Positions 18,369-27,570 of a stretch of 64,000 nt of DNA are shown here, in pieces. A model generated the notes under the pieces. The model did not search any database. It was given only the letters and a program-made list of their open reading frames with translations, and was not told where the DNA came from. Origin of the DNA: Flavobacterium flevense (lineage in GTDB: Bacteria; Bacteroidota; Bacteroidia; Flavobacteriales; Flavobacteriaceae); assembly GCF_900142775.1 (NCBI RefSeq), contig NZ_FRCC01000001.1, positions 496,001 to 560,000 on the forward strand, given 5' to 3'. Position 1 is the first letter of the stretch. Every line of letters starts with the position of its first letter. Made by a program: the position numbers and the translations under genes.

Positions 18369-20474
18369 ATGAATAAATTTAAAAATATAGGAATTAGTCT
18401 GCTGTTGTTAACAGGGCTGTCTTTCAGCTCTTGCTCCAAAGACTTTCTGGATGAAGAACAAACCAACCGCTATTCAACGGATTACTTTGAAACTCCAGAG
18501 GGACTTGAAGCACTAACAGTATCATTATACGGTAATATCAGATGGCATTTTGGTTTTGAATGGGCTTATGGAATCACGCTTTACGGAACCGATGAGTTTA
18601 CCAATGCCAATGATTTAACGAATCAAATGTGGAACACTTATGACAATCGATTAGCTCCTTTTAGAGCCACTCCTGCCTTAGGTGCTGCTAATAATAACGC
18701 AACTGGACCAGAGGCTTTATGGGATCAGATGTACTTTGGTATCGCATCAGCCAATAGAATTATTGCAAATGCTGAAAAAATTACAGATGTAGCTATTAAA
18801 AATCGTTGTTTAGCACATGCTTATTTTTTACGAGGATACAATTATTATCGTTTAACAGCTCAGTATGGAGGTGTAGTACTTCAAACAACTCCAGTGGTTG
18901 GAGTTGTACGTAATTTTACCCGATCTACTGAAGAGCAATGTTGGGAACAGGTAATCTCTGATTTCCGAAATGCTTACAATTTATTTGAAGGTGAAATTTT
19001 CACTTATGGTAAAGGGATCACATGGACAAAGGCTACAGCTGCTCATTTTCTTGCTAAAGCTTTATTATTCCGTTCTTCAGAACGTAATGATGCATGGAAC
19101 AGCGCTTATAAAGATGCCGATTTAAATGAAGCTATTGATGCGTGTACTTATGCCATTAACGCCCGTGGGCCATTAACCAGTAACTATAGAGATTTATACG
19201 GTAACTGGACAGGAGTAGATTCAGCTGCTGAACAACAAAATGAAATTCTAATGGCAGCAGGACACAATGCTGACCCTATTACTTCTGGTCGTTTTGGTAA
19301 CCGTACTTACAACTACTTTGCGCCTCAGTTTTCAAATTTTGCAGGAGGTTGGGTACGACGTGGTGTATGGATTGGAAGTATGGATTTCCAACGCTGTCGT
19401 CCTACTGAATACAGTTATGCTGTTTACGATCACGTGAATGATTCCCGTATGTGGAAAACATTCAAAACTGTTTATGGAGCTAATACCATTGTTGGCACTA
19501 ATCCGAATGGAGTTCAACTGGGAGATCCTGCAATTGTGATGATTTTAAATACCAAAGATGATCACACTTATGATGGATACAATTTTGGAGCTGCTATACA
19601 AAACCCAACATGGAGAGATGACAACAGTCGTTTGGCTGAATGGAAAGTAGGCTCTCGCCAAACAGCGAGCACCGGATCTTTAACTTCAAAAGTAGGACAG
19701 TATGCACCTAACTCACTAGTATTATATAAAAACGGGACTTATGTAGCTCCAACATTTGGAACAGGTACTAGTTTCAGCAATTTCTTTGCAGGTATCAATA
19801 AAACAGAAGACGGATCTCGTCAGGCAGAAAGAGGAGATTCTCGTCGTGATGTAACTATGGCTCGTTTAGGAGAAACTTATTTAGTAAGAGCTGAATGTTA
19901 TGCACGATTAGGACAATATGCTGAAGCAATGGGTGACATTAACATTATTCGTGCCAGAGCACAATGGAAAAATGGAGAAAACAGATCATACTATAGAGAT
20001 GGTTCTCAAGCATTTGAAACTAACGGATTGAATACAGGAACTAATGCAACCAATTATATCAATTCTAACTTGAATATGAATACCTACTATTTGTCTAATC
20101 CAAGTTTAGCACCTACAACAGCAGCCTCTAGCTTACAATTGACTTCATTCCCTGCTAACCTGCCAGCAGAAGATGAAGCTATTATTGCAAGAGTAGGAGC
20201 TTCAAGCGCCTATGAACGTGCTTTACACTTTATTCTTAACGAACGAACACGTGAATTATTAGGAGAATGGCAACGTTGGGAAACTTTATCCCGTACAGGT
20301 ACTTTAATTACTCGTGCTAAAGCATTTAATACTGAAGCATCTGCTATTACAGCTAATAAACATGAACTTCGTCCAATACCACAATCTTTTATTGATGGTT
20401 TAAGAAATGAAGATGGTTCTAATTTATCAGAAGCTCAGGCAAAAGCCTGGCAAAATCCAGGATACACAAACTAA
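18369..20474 (+). CDS. susD: SusD/RagB-like glycan-binding outer-membrane lipoprotein
   Basis: 701 aa. Lipoprotein signal with lipobox before the Cys in LSFSSCSKDFLDEE; the following DFLDEEQTNRYSTDYFETPE is the usual SusD start. Helical TPR-like segments, HAYFLRGYNYYRLTAQYGGV, and the C-terminal ERALHFILNERTRELLGEW motif are diagnostic. It is longer than many SusD proteins (about 500-600 aa), with extra loops in the middle. It would cap the SusC barrel and bind pectic oligosaccharides. Expressed with susC; a strong terminator follows. Confidence 0.95.
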   Translation: MNKFKNIGISLLLLTGLSFSSCSKDFLDEEQTNRYSTDYFETPEGLEALTVSLYGNIRWHFGFEWAYGITLYGTDEFTNANDLTNQMWNTYDNRLAPFRATPALGAANNNATGPEALWDQMYFGIASANRIIANAEKITDVAIKNRCLAHAYFLRGYNYYRLTAQYGGVVLQTTPVVGVVRNFTRSTEEQCWEQVISDFRNAYNLFEGEIFTYGKGITWTKATAAHFLAKALLFRSSERNDAWNSAYKDADLNEAIDACTYAINARGPLTSNYRDLYGNWTGVDSAAEQQNEILMAAGHNADPITSGRFGNRTYNYFAPQFSNFAGGWVRRGVWIGSMDFQRCRPTEYSYAVYDHVNDSRMWKTFKTVYGANTIVGTNPNGVQLGDPAIVMILNTKDDHTYDGYNFGAAIQNPTWRDDNSRLAEWKVGSRQTASTGSLTSKVGQYAPNSLVLYKNGTYVAPTFGTGTSFSNFFAGINKTEDGSRQAERGDSRRDVTMARLGETYLVRAECYARLGQYAEAMGDINIIRARAQWKNGENRSYYRDGSQAFETNGLNTGTNATNYINSNLNMNTYYLSNPSLAPTTAASSLQLTSFPANLPAEDEAIIARVGASSAYERALHFILNERTRELLGEWQRWETLSRTGTLITRAKAFNTEASAITANKHELRPIPQSFIDGLRNEDGSNLSEAQAKAWQNPGYTN

Positions 20475-20500
20475 TATTATTTATTTTAGTTAAATAAACT

Positions 20501-20534
20501 AAAGCGCCATGGTACAAAAATTCCATGGCGCTTT
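20501..20534 (+). terminator. Terminator after susD
   Basis: A 12-bp stem AAAGCGCCATGG / CCATGGCGCTTT (20501-20512 with 20523-20534) followed by a T tract. Confidence 0.9.
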
Positions 20535-20567
20535 TTTATAATACATTAGCTATAGCAGCCCAAAGAA

Positions 20568-20607
20568 AAAAATCCATCTCAGTTTTAATATCCTGAGATG
20601 GATTTTT
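20568..20607 (-). terminator. Terminator after the AsmA-like gene
   Basis: A 15-bp stem AAAAATCCATCTCAG / CTGAGATGGATTTTT (20568-20582 with 20593-20607). T-rich on both strands; lies between convergent genes and can serve both. Confidence 0.88.
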
Positions 20608-20628
20608 TTATTATTAATAGCATGCTAT

Positions 20629-23295
20629 TTATTTCACTTTTGCAGTATCAGCTGGTTTTTTCTTCTTGTTGAATAGATTGTTTAATAAATCAGTAGCTTT
20701 AGCTTTTACTTCTTCTTTAGCTTTTTCCTGAGTTTCGGCTTTTGATGCAGGAACCGCTGTTTTAGTGGTATCTCCCGGTTTTTTATTCTTATTTAACAAA
20801 TCTGTTAAAGCCGAAGTACCTTTAGTAACTAATTTCTGTTTTTGCTGCTGAACCAATTGATTCGTCAGATTAGTCGCTGCTGTTTTTAAATCGGTTGTTA
20901 TTTTTGGTTTAGAAAAAGTTCCGGTTAACATGGCTTTAATTGGTATACTTTCCAACTTTTGAGCATCGGCAGCTGATAATTTTGCAATCAGTGCATTAGC
21001 TTCTGTACCCAAATATTTAGCAGGGACATTAAACTTAATATCGTAATTCATGCTTTGGTCAAAACCATGCGTTCCTCCTATAGTCGCCTGTATATCCTGG
21101 TATTTAATGTTAAATGGTTTTACATTTACTTTTCCGTTGTCAAAAGTTATTGCCGCTTTTAAATCATTTAAATTGATTTTGCTTAAATCCAGAAATTTAA
21201 TATTCGAACTTAAAGCTGTTAACAGAGTAGAATTCTTTTCATTAAGAGTTGTAGAAATAAATTGTCCTAATAAATCTCCCGAAATCGTTTTTAAATCCGG
21301 CGTGAATTCTTTTGCATCAAGATTTCCGTTTAATTCAATGGTAGAATTCAGTTTACCATTTACAATTCCTGCAATTGGCGCCAATTTTTTAAGCATATCT
21401 AACTGGGTGAAAGATTGCGCAATATCCACCTGATTCAGGCCTAAATTCATATTAAAAACAGGTGTTTTTCCCTTTGTTGAAACCGCACCACTTAATCCGA
21501 TAGAACCGCCAAAAATTGAAGTCTTAACATTTTCCATAGTCAGCTTTTCATCTTTTACAATTAGCTTTCCGGAAACATTTTTCAGGGTTAAATTATCATA
21601 CAAAACTGTATTGGCTTTTGCCGTAAGCGTACAATCTAAAAAAGCCGGAATCTTCATCGCTTCCGTATCTTTTTTAGTCTCTGAGGAAGTACTTTTATTG
21701 TCGCTTTTATTACTATCGCTTTTATTATCAGTTGTGGTCATAAAATCATCGACTGCTATTTGATTAGAAGTCAGATTAAAATTTCCCTGAAGGTTTTGAT
21801 TTTTAAAAATATATCCATAAAAGTTCTCTAAAACACCCGTAACATTCAAATCACTTTTTCCTGTAGAAGCACTAAATTGTTTTAAGTTTACTCTGGACGG
21901 ATTAAAGACTATTTCAGCCTTATTAATGTTCATGGATTTTCCGTTTTCATCTGTATATTTAAATCCGGACAAACTCATGGTTCCCGCATTATTAATGTTT
22001 TGATACTGGCTTTTTTCTACTGATTGCATGTCAAATTTAGTAGTGACATCGGCTTTCAATATTCCGCTTAAAGGTTTATCTAATTTAACAGGATATGCTT
22101 TTGTTACATTTGCTAAATTGATGGTTCCCTTTAACATCGCATCAACAAGAGCATTTTCAGTGATGTTTTTAATATTGGCTTTAGCATTAAAAACGTCCTG
22201 ATCAATCCTGAAAGAAAGTTTATCTATGTTAACATACGTATCGTTCAAAATACCCGTTTGATTAATAATTTTAGTATCTATAACAATATTTTGCACTGAT
22301 TTTGGCAAATCAGGATACTGAAAAGAAGCATTATCCGAAGCAATTTCTACATTGAATTTTGGCACAGTAGTATCTGAATAGATTCCTTTGGCAAAACCGG
22401 TAACCGTAAAATCGCCTGTTGTTTTTACATTATCCAGATTAGCCGCATAAGTGGCCGGAATTACTCCTAAGAAATTTTTGAATGATGAGGTTGGGGTTTT
22501 AAATTTCAAATCGTATTCCTGACCGGCATCAAGCAACTGAATAAAACCGTCAAATTCCAGTGGTAACTGATTAATTAAAGCCTTATTTTCTTTAAAAGTA
22601 TATTTATTTTTTTCCAAATCAATCCCTAAAACGGCATCTAAATTCAGGGCAACATTTTTCATATAATTAACCTTGTCCAGATCTAAGCTTATTTTAGCCG
22701 ATGACTGTGTATCCAAATCTAATTTAGAAGCAGCAAAATCTCCTGTTCCTTCATGATTCAGACTGTCGATAAGCATTTTTATTTTAGACCTTTCATCAAA
22801 ATAGCGAAATTGAAAATTGTCTATTTTATAATTCTGAATATTTAGTGCTAAGGGTTTACTTTCGGAATCCTGACCCTCTTTTTTGTCGTCTTTAATCGCA
22901 ATATCATAATTCCCAATGCCATCTTTATTGAAAATAATATTGATTAAACCATTTTTCGAATTAATTCCATCAATGTTTATGGGTTCATTATCGCCTTTAA
23001 AAAGTTCTTTAACAGACATTTTTAAATTTAATTCTCCCAGAGCAATCAAGGTATCACCTTCAAAAGGGGCTTTATTAATGATGGCTAATTTTTCGATGGT
23101 TACATTCGCATTCGGGAAATTCTTAAACAAACTCAAATCGGCATCAGCAAAACTTACTTTTGCATCTACTTTTTGATTAATAGCATCAATGATTTTAGCT
23201 TTTATCTGATCCTTAAAAAAATAGGGAATTGCAAATAATGATCCTATAAATAAGAATAAGATAGCTCCTATAATGAGTAGCGCTTTTTTTAACAT
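20629..23295 (-). CDS. AsmA family protein
   Basis: 888 aa. One N-terminal membrane segment (about 5-28) precedes a long periplasmic part. Residues 25-200 are the AsmA N-terminal region (DADLSLFKNFPNANVTIEKL), and about 540-830 resemble the AsmA-like C-terminal module (VKTSIFGGSIGLSGAVSTKG, GTFSKPKITTD). The tail is Lys-rich with repeated LLNKNKKPGDTTK-type units. AsmA-type proteins are long beta-groove proteins tied to lipid transport and outer-membrane assembly; the exact role here is unknown. It stands alone, and a -7 match CAAAAATA (23331-23338 on plus) precedes it. Confidence 0.88.
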   Translation of the reverse strand: MLKKALLIIGAILFLFIGSLFAIPYFFKDQIKAKIIDAINQKVDAKVSFADADLSLFKNFPNANVTIEKLAIINKAPFEGDTLIALGELNLKMSVKELFKGDNEPINIDGINSKNGLINIIFNKDGIGNYDIAIKDDKKEGQDSESKPLALNIQNYKIDNFQFRYFDERSKIKMLIDSLNHEGTGDFAASKLDLDTQSSAKISLDLDKVNYMKNVALNLDAVLGIDLEKNKYTFKENKALINQLPLEFDGFIQLLDAGQEYDLKFKTPTSSFKNFLGVIPATYAANLDNVKTTGDFTVTGFAKGIYSDTTVPKFNVEIASDNASFQYPDLPKSVQNIVIDTKIINQTGILNDTYVNIDKLSFRIDQDVFNAKANIKNITENALVDAMLKGTINLANVTKAYPVKLDKPLSGILKADVTTKFDMQSVEKSQYQNINNAGTMSLSGFKYTDENGKSMNINKAEIVFNPSRVNLKQFSASTGKSDLNVTGVLENFYGYIFKNQNLQGNFNLTSNQIAVDDFMTTTDNKSDSNKSDNKSTSSETKKDTEAMKIPAFLDCTLTAKANTVLYDNLTLKNVSGKLIVKDEKLTMENVKTSIFGGSIGLSGAVSTKGKTPVFNMNLGLNQVDIAQSFTQLDMLKKLAPIAGIVNGKLNSTIELNGNLDAKEFTPDLKTISGDLLGQFISTTLNEKNSTLLTALSSNIKFLDLSKINLNDLKAAITFDNGKVNVKPFNIKYQDIQATIGGTHGFDQSMNYDIKFNVPAKYLGTEANALIAKLSAADAQKLESIPIKAMLTGTFSKPKITTDLKTAATNLTNQLVQQQKQKLVTKGTSALTDLLNKNKKPGDTTKTAVPASKAETQEKAKEEVKAKATDLLNNLFNKKKKPADTAKVK

Positions 23296-23468
23296 AGTGA
23301 CGGAATTTAATTTTTAATAGTAAACTACTACAAAAATAGCGCTTTAGGACCTATTCCCTTTATAATATTTTCATAATATCTTATATTTTCAAATCGTAAT
23401 CCTAAGAAATTCAGGTTAAAGTGTTTTCGAGAACTGCTTTTTCAACTAAAATCACCTGAGGAAGTATT

Positions 23469-24263
23469 TTAAACATCAATGCGCACCACCGAACCTTCGG
23501 CACCACGAACATTAAAAACAGTTCCATCTTCAAATAGTAAATACTGCCCTTTTATTCCGGTTAACTTTCCCTCAAAAACAGGTGTTTTATCTAAATTTAA
23601 GCTTTTTACTTTGGCCGGATAGTGCAAAACAGGATAATTTATCTGATATAAATCGGTTTTATCAGCATAAAAATAGGGCTGCACTTCGGCAGGAATTAAA
23701 TTTTCTAATTTTAATCGTTCCGCAACTAAATCCACTGCTTCTATATCATTAGTCAGCATTTTACGCCAATTGGTCTTGTCAGCATAATGATTTTTCAAGG
23801 CAACCTCAGTGATTCCTGCTAAATAGCGATTAGGAACCTCAACAACAGCAATGGCTTCATTTGCACCCTGATCAATCCATCGTGTAGGCACCTGAGTTTT
23901 TCGTGTTACCCCTACTTTTATCTCACTTGACAAAGCCAGATAGACAATATGAGGCTGCAATTGGGCTTTTTCTTCATAAACTAAATCCCTGTCGGCAATT
24001 CCTAAATGAGCAGTACTCAACTCAGGTCTCATGATCCAGTCGCCCGCTGCAGCACTGGAATAAAAACAATCATAACAAAAACCCTGACGATACACTTTCT
24101 TTTTTTTAGTACAATTCAAACATTGAAAATCTACAAAACTGATCGTAATATTTTTATCTAATAATTGATTTACGCTTAAAAAACTATTTTCAAAAACCAA
24201 ATAATATTGAATTGGATTCCCGTATTCAGTTTGCATCTTTGTAAGTACACCTTCGTATTGCAT
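23469..24263 (-). CDS. DUF2797 protein with zinc knuckle and GIY-YIG-like segment
   Basis: 264 aa, cytoplasmic, no signal peptide. Cys48-x2-Cys51 and Cys63-x2-Cys66 form a likely zinc site (FQCLNC, GFCYDCF). Following is DWIMRPELSTAHLGIADRDL, a conserved DUF2797 block. Residues 106-160 (HIVYLALSSEIKVGVTR, Arg128, Glu153) look like a GIY-YIG-type core (Y, KVG-T-R, R, E), which would suggest a nucleic-acid function; this is inference. Transcribed alone, divergent from the GH3-family gene. Confidence 0.8.
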   Translation of the reverse strand: MQYEGVLTKMQTEYGNPIQYYLVFENSFLSVNQLLDKNITISFVDFQCLNCTKKKKVYRQGFCYDCFYSSAAAGDWIMRPELSTAHLGIADRDLVYEEKAQLQPHIVYLALSSEIKVGVTRKTQVPTRWIDQGANEAIAVVEVPNRYLAGITEVALKNHYADKTNWRKMLTNDIEAVDLVAERLKLENLIPAEVQPYFYADKTDLYQINYPVLHYPAKVKSLNLDKTPVFEGKLTGIKGQYLLFEDGTVFNVRGAEGSVVRIDV

Positions 24264-24283
24264 TAAGTTTGGATTTTAAAATT

Positions 24284-24312
24284 TTGATATTTCGTAAATT
24301 TTCCTATTTTTG
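24284..24312 (+). promoter_or_regulatory. Promoter of the GH3-family gene
   Basis: TTG (24284-24286), 18-nt spacer, TATTTTTG (24305-24312): a full match to the Bacteroidetes promoter consensus, 48 bp before the start codon. Confidence 0.6.
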
Positions 24313-24360
24313 GTAAAGTTATTATTCCTAAGGTAATTTTCATAACCCTATTTTTCAAAA

Positions 24361-25887
24361 ATGCCAATACAACTCATCAACTCATTTGCCTCCTGGGTCT
24401 TAAAACAACGAATTCATCAAATTGAACTCTTCGTAAAATATCCTAATGAAGTTCAGGAAGAGTTACTGATGAACCTTATTGCTGCTGCAAAAAACACCGT
24501 ATTAGGCAAAGAATATGATTATGCTTCCATAAATTCCTATGCCACATTTGCAGAAAGAATTCCCATTTCTACATATGAAGAATTACAACCTTTGATTGAA
24601 AGGACACGTCAGGGTGAACAAAATGTTTTTTGGGAATCACCCATAAAATGGTTTGCTAAATCCAGCGGAACCACGAATGCCAAAAGTAAATTTATTCCTG
24701 TAAGCAACGAAGCCTTAGAAGATTGTCATTATAAAGGCAGTAAAGATTTGCTGTGTATGTATCTGAATAATAATGAAAATTCTGAACTCTTTACGGGCAA
24801 AAGTTTGCGTTTGGGAGGAAGTTCTCAAATTTATGAAGACAACAACAGTTATTTTGGTGATTTATCCGCAATTTTAATCGAAAATATGCCTATCTGGGCT
24901 GAATTCAGCAGTACACCAAGCAACAAAATTTCGCTAATGAGCGAATGGGAATCTAAGATGGCTGCGATTATTAATGAAACGAAAAGAGAAAATGTAACCA
25001 GTTTTGCCGGTGTTCCTTCGTGGATGCTCGTATTAATGAACAGAATGCTCGAAGAAACAGGCAAGAGCAACCTGCTTGAAATATGGCCTAATCTGGAAGT
25101 GTATTTTCATGGCGGAGTGAGCTTTAATCCCTACAGGGAACAATATCAAAATTTACTTCCGGCAAAAGATTTTAAATATTACGAAATTTACAATGCTTCC
25201 GAAGGATTCTTTGCCATTCAGGATTTAAATCATTCCTCTGACTTATTGTTAATGCTGGATTATGGTATTTTTTATGAATTTATTCCAATGGATACTTTTG
25301 GCACAGTAAACCAAAAAGCAATCCGTCTGACGGATGTGGAACTGAATAAAAACTATGCCGTTGTCATTACTACCAACTCGGGATTATTTCGCTATCTCGT
25401 GGGAGATACCGTTCGTTTTACTTCTTTGAATCCATTCAGAATCAGAGTCACCGGAAGAACCAAACATCATATTAATGTTTTTGGTGAAGAATTAATGGTC
25501 GAAAATACCGATCAGGCTTTAGCCAAAGCCTGCCATGTCACACAAGCGGAAATTATCGATTATACGGTTGCCCCTGTTTTTATGAAAGAAAAGGAAAAAG
25601 GAGCCCACGAATGGATGATTGAGTTCAAGAAAAAACCAGCTGATAGTACTCTTTTTCAAAAAGTGCTGGACGAAACCCTGCAAACCCTAAATTCTGATTA
25701 CGAAGCCAAACGCTACAACAACATGACATTAAATCCTTTAATCATTAATGTCGCGAGAGAAAATTTATTTTACGACTGGTTAAAAGACAATAATAAATTA
25801 GGTGGTCAGCATAAAATTCCAAGACTTTCCAATCAGAGAGATTACCTGGAACAATTGAAAAGTATGCAGGAAAAAGTGATTGTATAA
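24361..25887 (+). CDS. GH3 auxin-responsive-promoter family protein (acyl-adenylating enzyme)
   Basis: 508 aa, soluble. Belongs to the family named after plant GH3 proteins, which adenylate carboxylic acids and join them to amino acids. The nucleotide-binding motif AKSSGTTNAKSKFIP (about 99-113) is clear, as are VYFHGGVSFNPYREQ, YNASEGFF and the hinge region VTGRTKHHINVFGEELMVEN. Bacterial members are common in Bacteroidota but their substrates are mostly unknown. Not related to glycoside hydrolase family 3 despite the name. Monocistronic, ended by a hairpin. Confidence 0.9.
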   Translation: MPIQLINSFASWVLKQRIHQIELFVKYPNEVQEELLMNLIAAAKNTVLGKEYDYASINSYATFAERIPISTYEELQPLIERTRQGEQNVFWESPIKWFAKSSGTTNAKSKFIPVSNEALEDCHYKGSKDLLCMYLNNNENSELFTGKSLRLGGSSQIYEDNNSYFGDLSAILIENMPIWAEFSSTPSNKISLMSEWESKMAAIINETKRENVTSFAGVPSWMLVLMNRMLEETGKSNLLEIWPNLEVYFHGGVSFNPYREQYQNLLPAKDFKYYEIYNASEGFFAIQDLNHSSDLLLMLDYGIFYEFIPMDTFGTVNQKAIRLTDVELNKNYAVVITTNSGLFRYLVGDTVRFTSLNPFRIRVTGRTKHHINVFGEELMVENTDQALAKACHVTQAEIIDYTVAPVFMKEKEKGAHEWMIEFKKKPADSTLFQKVLDETLQTLNSDYEAKRYNNMTLNPLIINVARENLFYDWLKDNNKLGGQHKIPRLSNQRDYLEQLKSMQEKVIV

Positions 25888-25888
25888 A

Positions 25889-25918
25889 AAAACCTTAACT
25901 CAGTTGAATTAAGGTTTT
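25889..25918. terminator. Bidirectional terminator after the GH3-family gene
   Basis: Stem AAAACCTTAA / TTAAGGTTTT (25889-25898 with 25909-25918), between convergent genes. Confidence 0.8.
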
Positions 25919-25934
25919 GTTACAGTTTTTATAA

Positions 25935-26465
25935 TTACTTTTCCAAAATTTTCTTCAGATTAGCTAAGTTTTGTGTTTGTGCATCGGTAACAAATTTCTT
26001 CCCTATGACAGACAATAAATTTATAGGATAATCGGCATGCCCATAGAATTCATTGGTAACTTTTGTTTGATTTTCTGAAATAGCTTCTACAAAAGTCGCT
26101 GCTTTATCATCTCCTTTCATAGGACGTTCAAAATGCAAATCAACATCAATCCGATTGTCAGAGACAGCTGTAATTTGCTGAGAGCCTTCGCCTACATTAT
26201 CATCCTTGCTATTCCATGAAGCTTTGAAACCTACTGTCCCGTCGGTACCTTGATAATTCATCACAACATTAGGATCCTGCATAACCCAAACACTGTATTT
26301 TTCCTGATTTTTAATCTTTTTCACATAATCAAAGACTACCGACTTAGGTTGGTTTATAGTTTCAGAAACCGAAACCGTATAATCATTTGGTATAAACAAA
26401 GCCATTACTAAGAGTAGCACAAGTAAAGCCAGGATTCCAATTATTATTTTTTTAATGATTTTCAT
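25935..26465 (-). CDS. SRPBCC-family protein with N-terminal membrane anchor
   Basis: 176 aa. A membrane segment (about 3-26) is followed by a START/polyketide-cyclase-like lipid-binding fold (VSETINQPKSVVFDYVKKIKN, VGFKASWNSKDDNVGEG, YPINLLSVIGKKF). Ligand unknown. Third gene of a three-gene operon with a VOC protein (5-bp gap) and another SRPBCC protein. Confidence 0.85.
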   Translation of the reverse strand: MKIIKKIIIGILALLVLLLVMALFIPNDYTVSVSETINQPKSVVFDYVKKIKNQEKYSVWVMQDPNVVMNYQGTDGTVGFKASWNSKDDNVGEGSQQITAVSDNRIDVDLHFERPMKGDDKAATFVEAISENQTKVTNEFYGHADYPINLLSVIGKKFVTDAQTQNLANLKKILEK

Positions 26466-26470
26466 ACTTA

Positions 26471-26902
26471 TTACTTTCCATTTTTATCAAAATTTACCAT
26501 CCAGTTAATCCCGAATTGATCGGTAAGCATTCCAAAATAAGCCCCCCAAAAAGTATCAGCCATGGGCATATGAGGATTTCCGTTTACCGAAAGTCCGTTA
26601 AATATTTTATCCGCCTCCTCTTTACTTTCGACATTAACAGAAATAGAAACATTGCTCCCAAAAACAACATCGCCACTTGCTGAATTGCTGTCACTTCCCA
26701 TGAGCATCATTGAACCTACAGGCAAGCAGACATGCATAACCCTATTACCGTCCTCTTCAGACAATTCAGGAGAATTAGCATCTTGAGGCATCTCCTTAAA
26801 CTTTCCCATGTATGGAATTTCTCCACCAAAAACAGATTGATAAAACAAAAAGGCTGCCTCACAGCTGCCATTAAAAATTAAATACGGATTAATTGTTGCC
26901 AT
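26471..26902 (-). CDS. VOC-family protein, PhnB-like
   Basis: 143 aa, glyoxalase/bleomycin-resistance fold. Begins INPYLIFNGSCEAAFLFYQ, the PhnB-like start, and ends FGMLTDQFGINWMVNF. Proteins of this group often lack a known substrate and many do not keep a full metal triad. Middle gene of the SRPBCC-VOC-SRPBCC operon. Confidence 0.88.
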   Translation of the reverse strand: MATINPYLIFNGSCEAAFLFYQSVFGGEIPYMGKFKEMPQDANSPELSEEDGNRVMHVCLPVGSMMLMGSDSNSASGDVVFGSNVSISVNVESKEEADKIFNGLSVNGNPHMPMADTFWGAYFGMLTDQFGINWMVNFDKNGK

Positions 26903-26924
26903 ACATTTTACTTTAAGTTAATAA

Positions 26925-27362
26925 TTATTCTTCTGAAAGCTTTTTGATTATTGATAATGCTTCAACGAAAGCATCATTAAAAAAAGCTACATATTTATCT
27001 GTAGAATCTACTTTAGCCTCGAGAACAGTTATTCCATTTACCTCTGTCAGGCTATACGTTTCGGTTGCACCTATCCATTCCTGAGTTGCCGGATCTACAG
27101 GCTCGATTTCAAAATTTTTAATCATTGCCAAATGCTTAAAAGCCATGTATTCGTTTTCTGTTTTTTTTTCAATAACACTATGCATCCCTTCACCATTGGG
27201 GGTAAGAAACTGTATCATACTTCCTTCTTCCCAATCGCTTACTGCATAAGTACCTTCGCAAAAAACAGCTGCCCATTTTCTATAAGTTGCATCACCCCAT
27301 AAAAGTGACCACACTTTTTCTTTGGGAGCATTAATTTCAATTTTAAAAGTTAATGTTTTCAT
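26925..27362 (-). CDS. SRPBCC / AHSA1-like protein
   Basis: 145 aa. Aha1-type activator-like fold: IEINAPKEKVWSLLWGD at the start, WEEGSMIQFL in the middle, and a C-terminal helix FNDAFVEALSIIKKL. A small-molecule binding role is likely but not identified. First gene of the operon running to 25935. Confidence 0.85.
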   Translation of the reverse strand: MKTLTFKIEINAPKEKVWSLLWGDATYRKWAAVFCEGTYAVSDWEEGSMIQFLTPNGEGMHSVIEKKTENEYMAFKHLAMIKNFEIEPVDPATQEWIGATETYSLTEVNGITVLEAKVDSTDKYVAFFNDAFVEALSIIKKLSEE

Positions 27363-27515
27363 TTTCTAATGTGTTAAAATTATATTTTACATCATTTTAG
27401 TTCCATAAAAGAAAAACAAATTGTAGCTGTAGTATCCTGATTTTTTATTTGAGCTGTAATCATTTTTTCTTTTCTTGGATTATAAAAATACAATTTTAAA
27501 TTAAATCCAATAAAA

Positions 27516-27547
27516 AAACCTTAGTTCAAAAATCAGAACTAAGGTTT
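27516..27547 (-). terminator. Terminator after serB
   Basis: 12-bp stem AAACCTTAGTTC / GAACTAAGGTTT (27516-27527 with 27536-27547), placed just past the serB stop. Confidence 0.88.
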
Positions 27548-27570
27548 CTTATATATTGGTATTGAGTATT

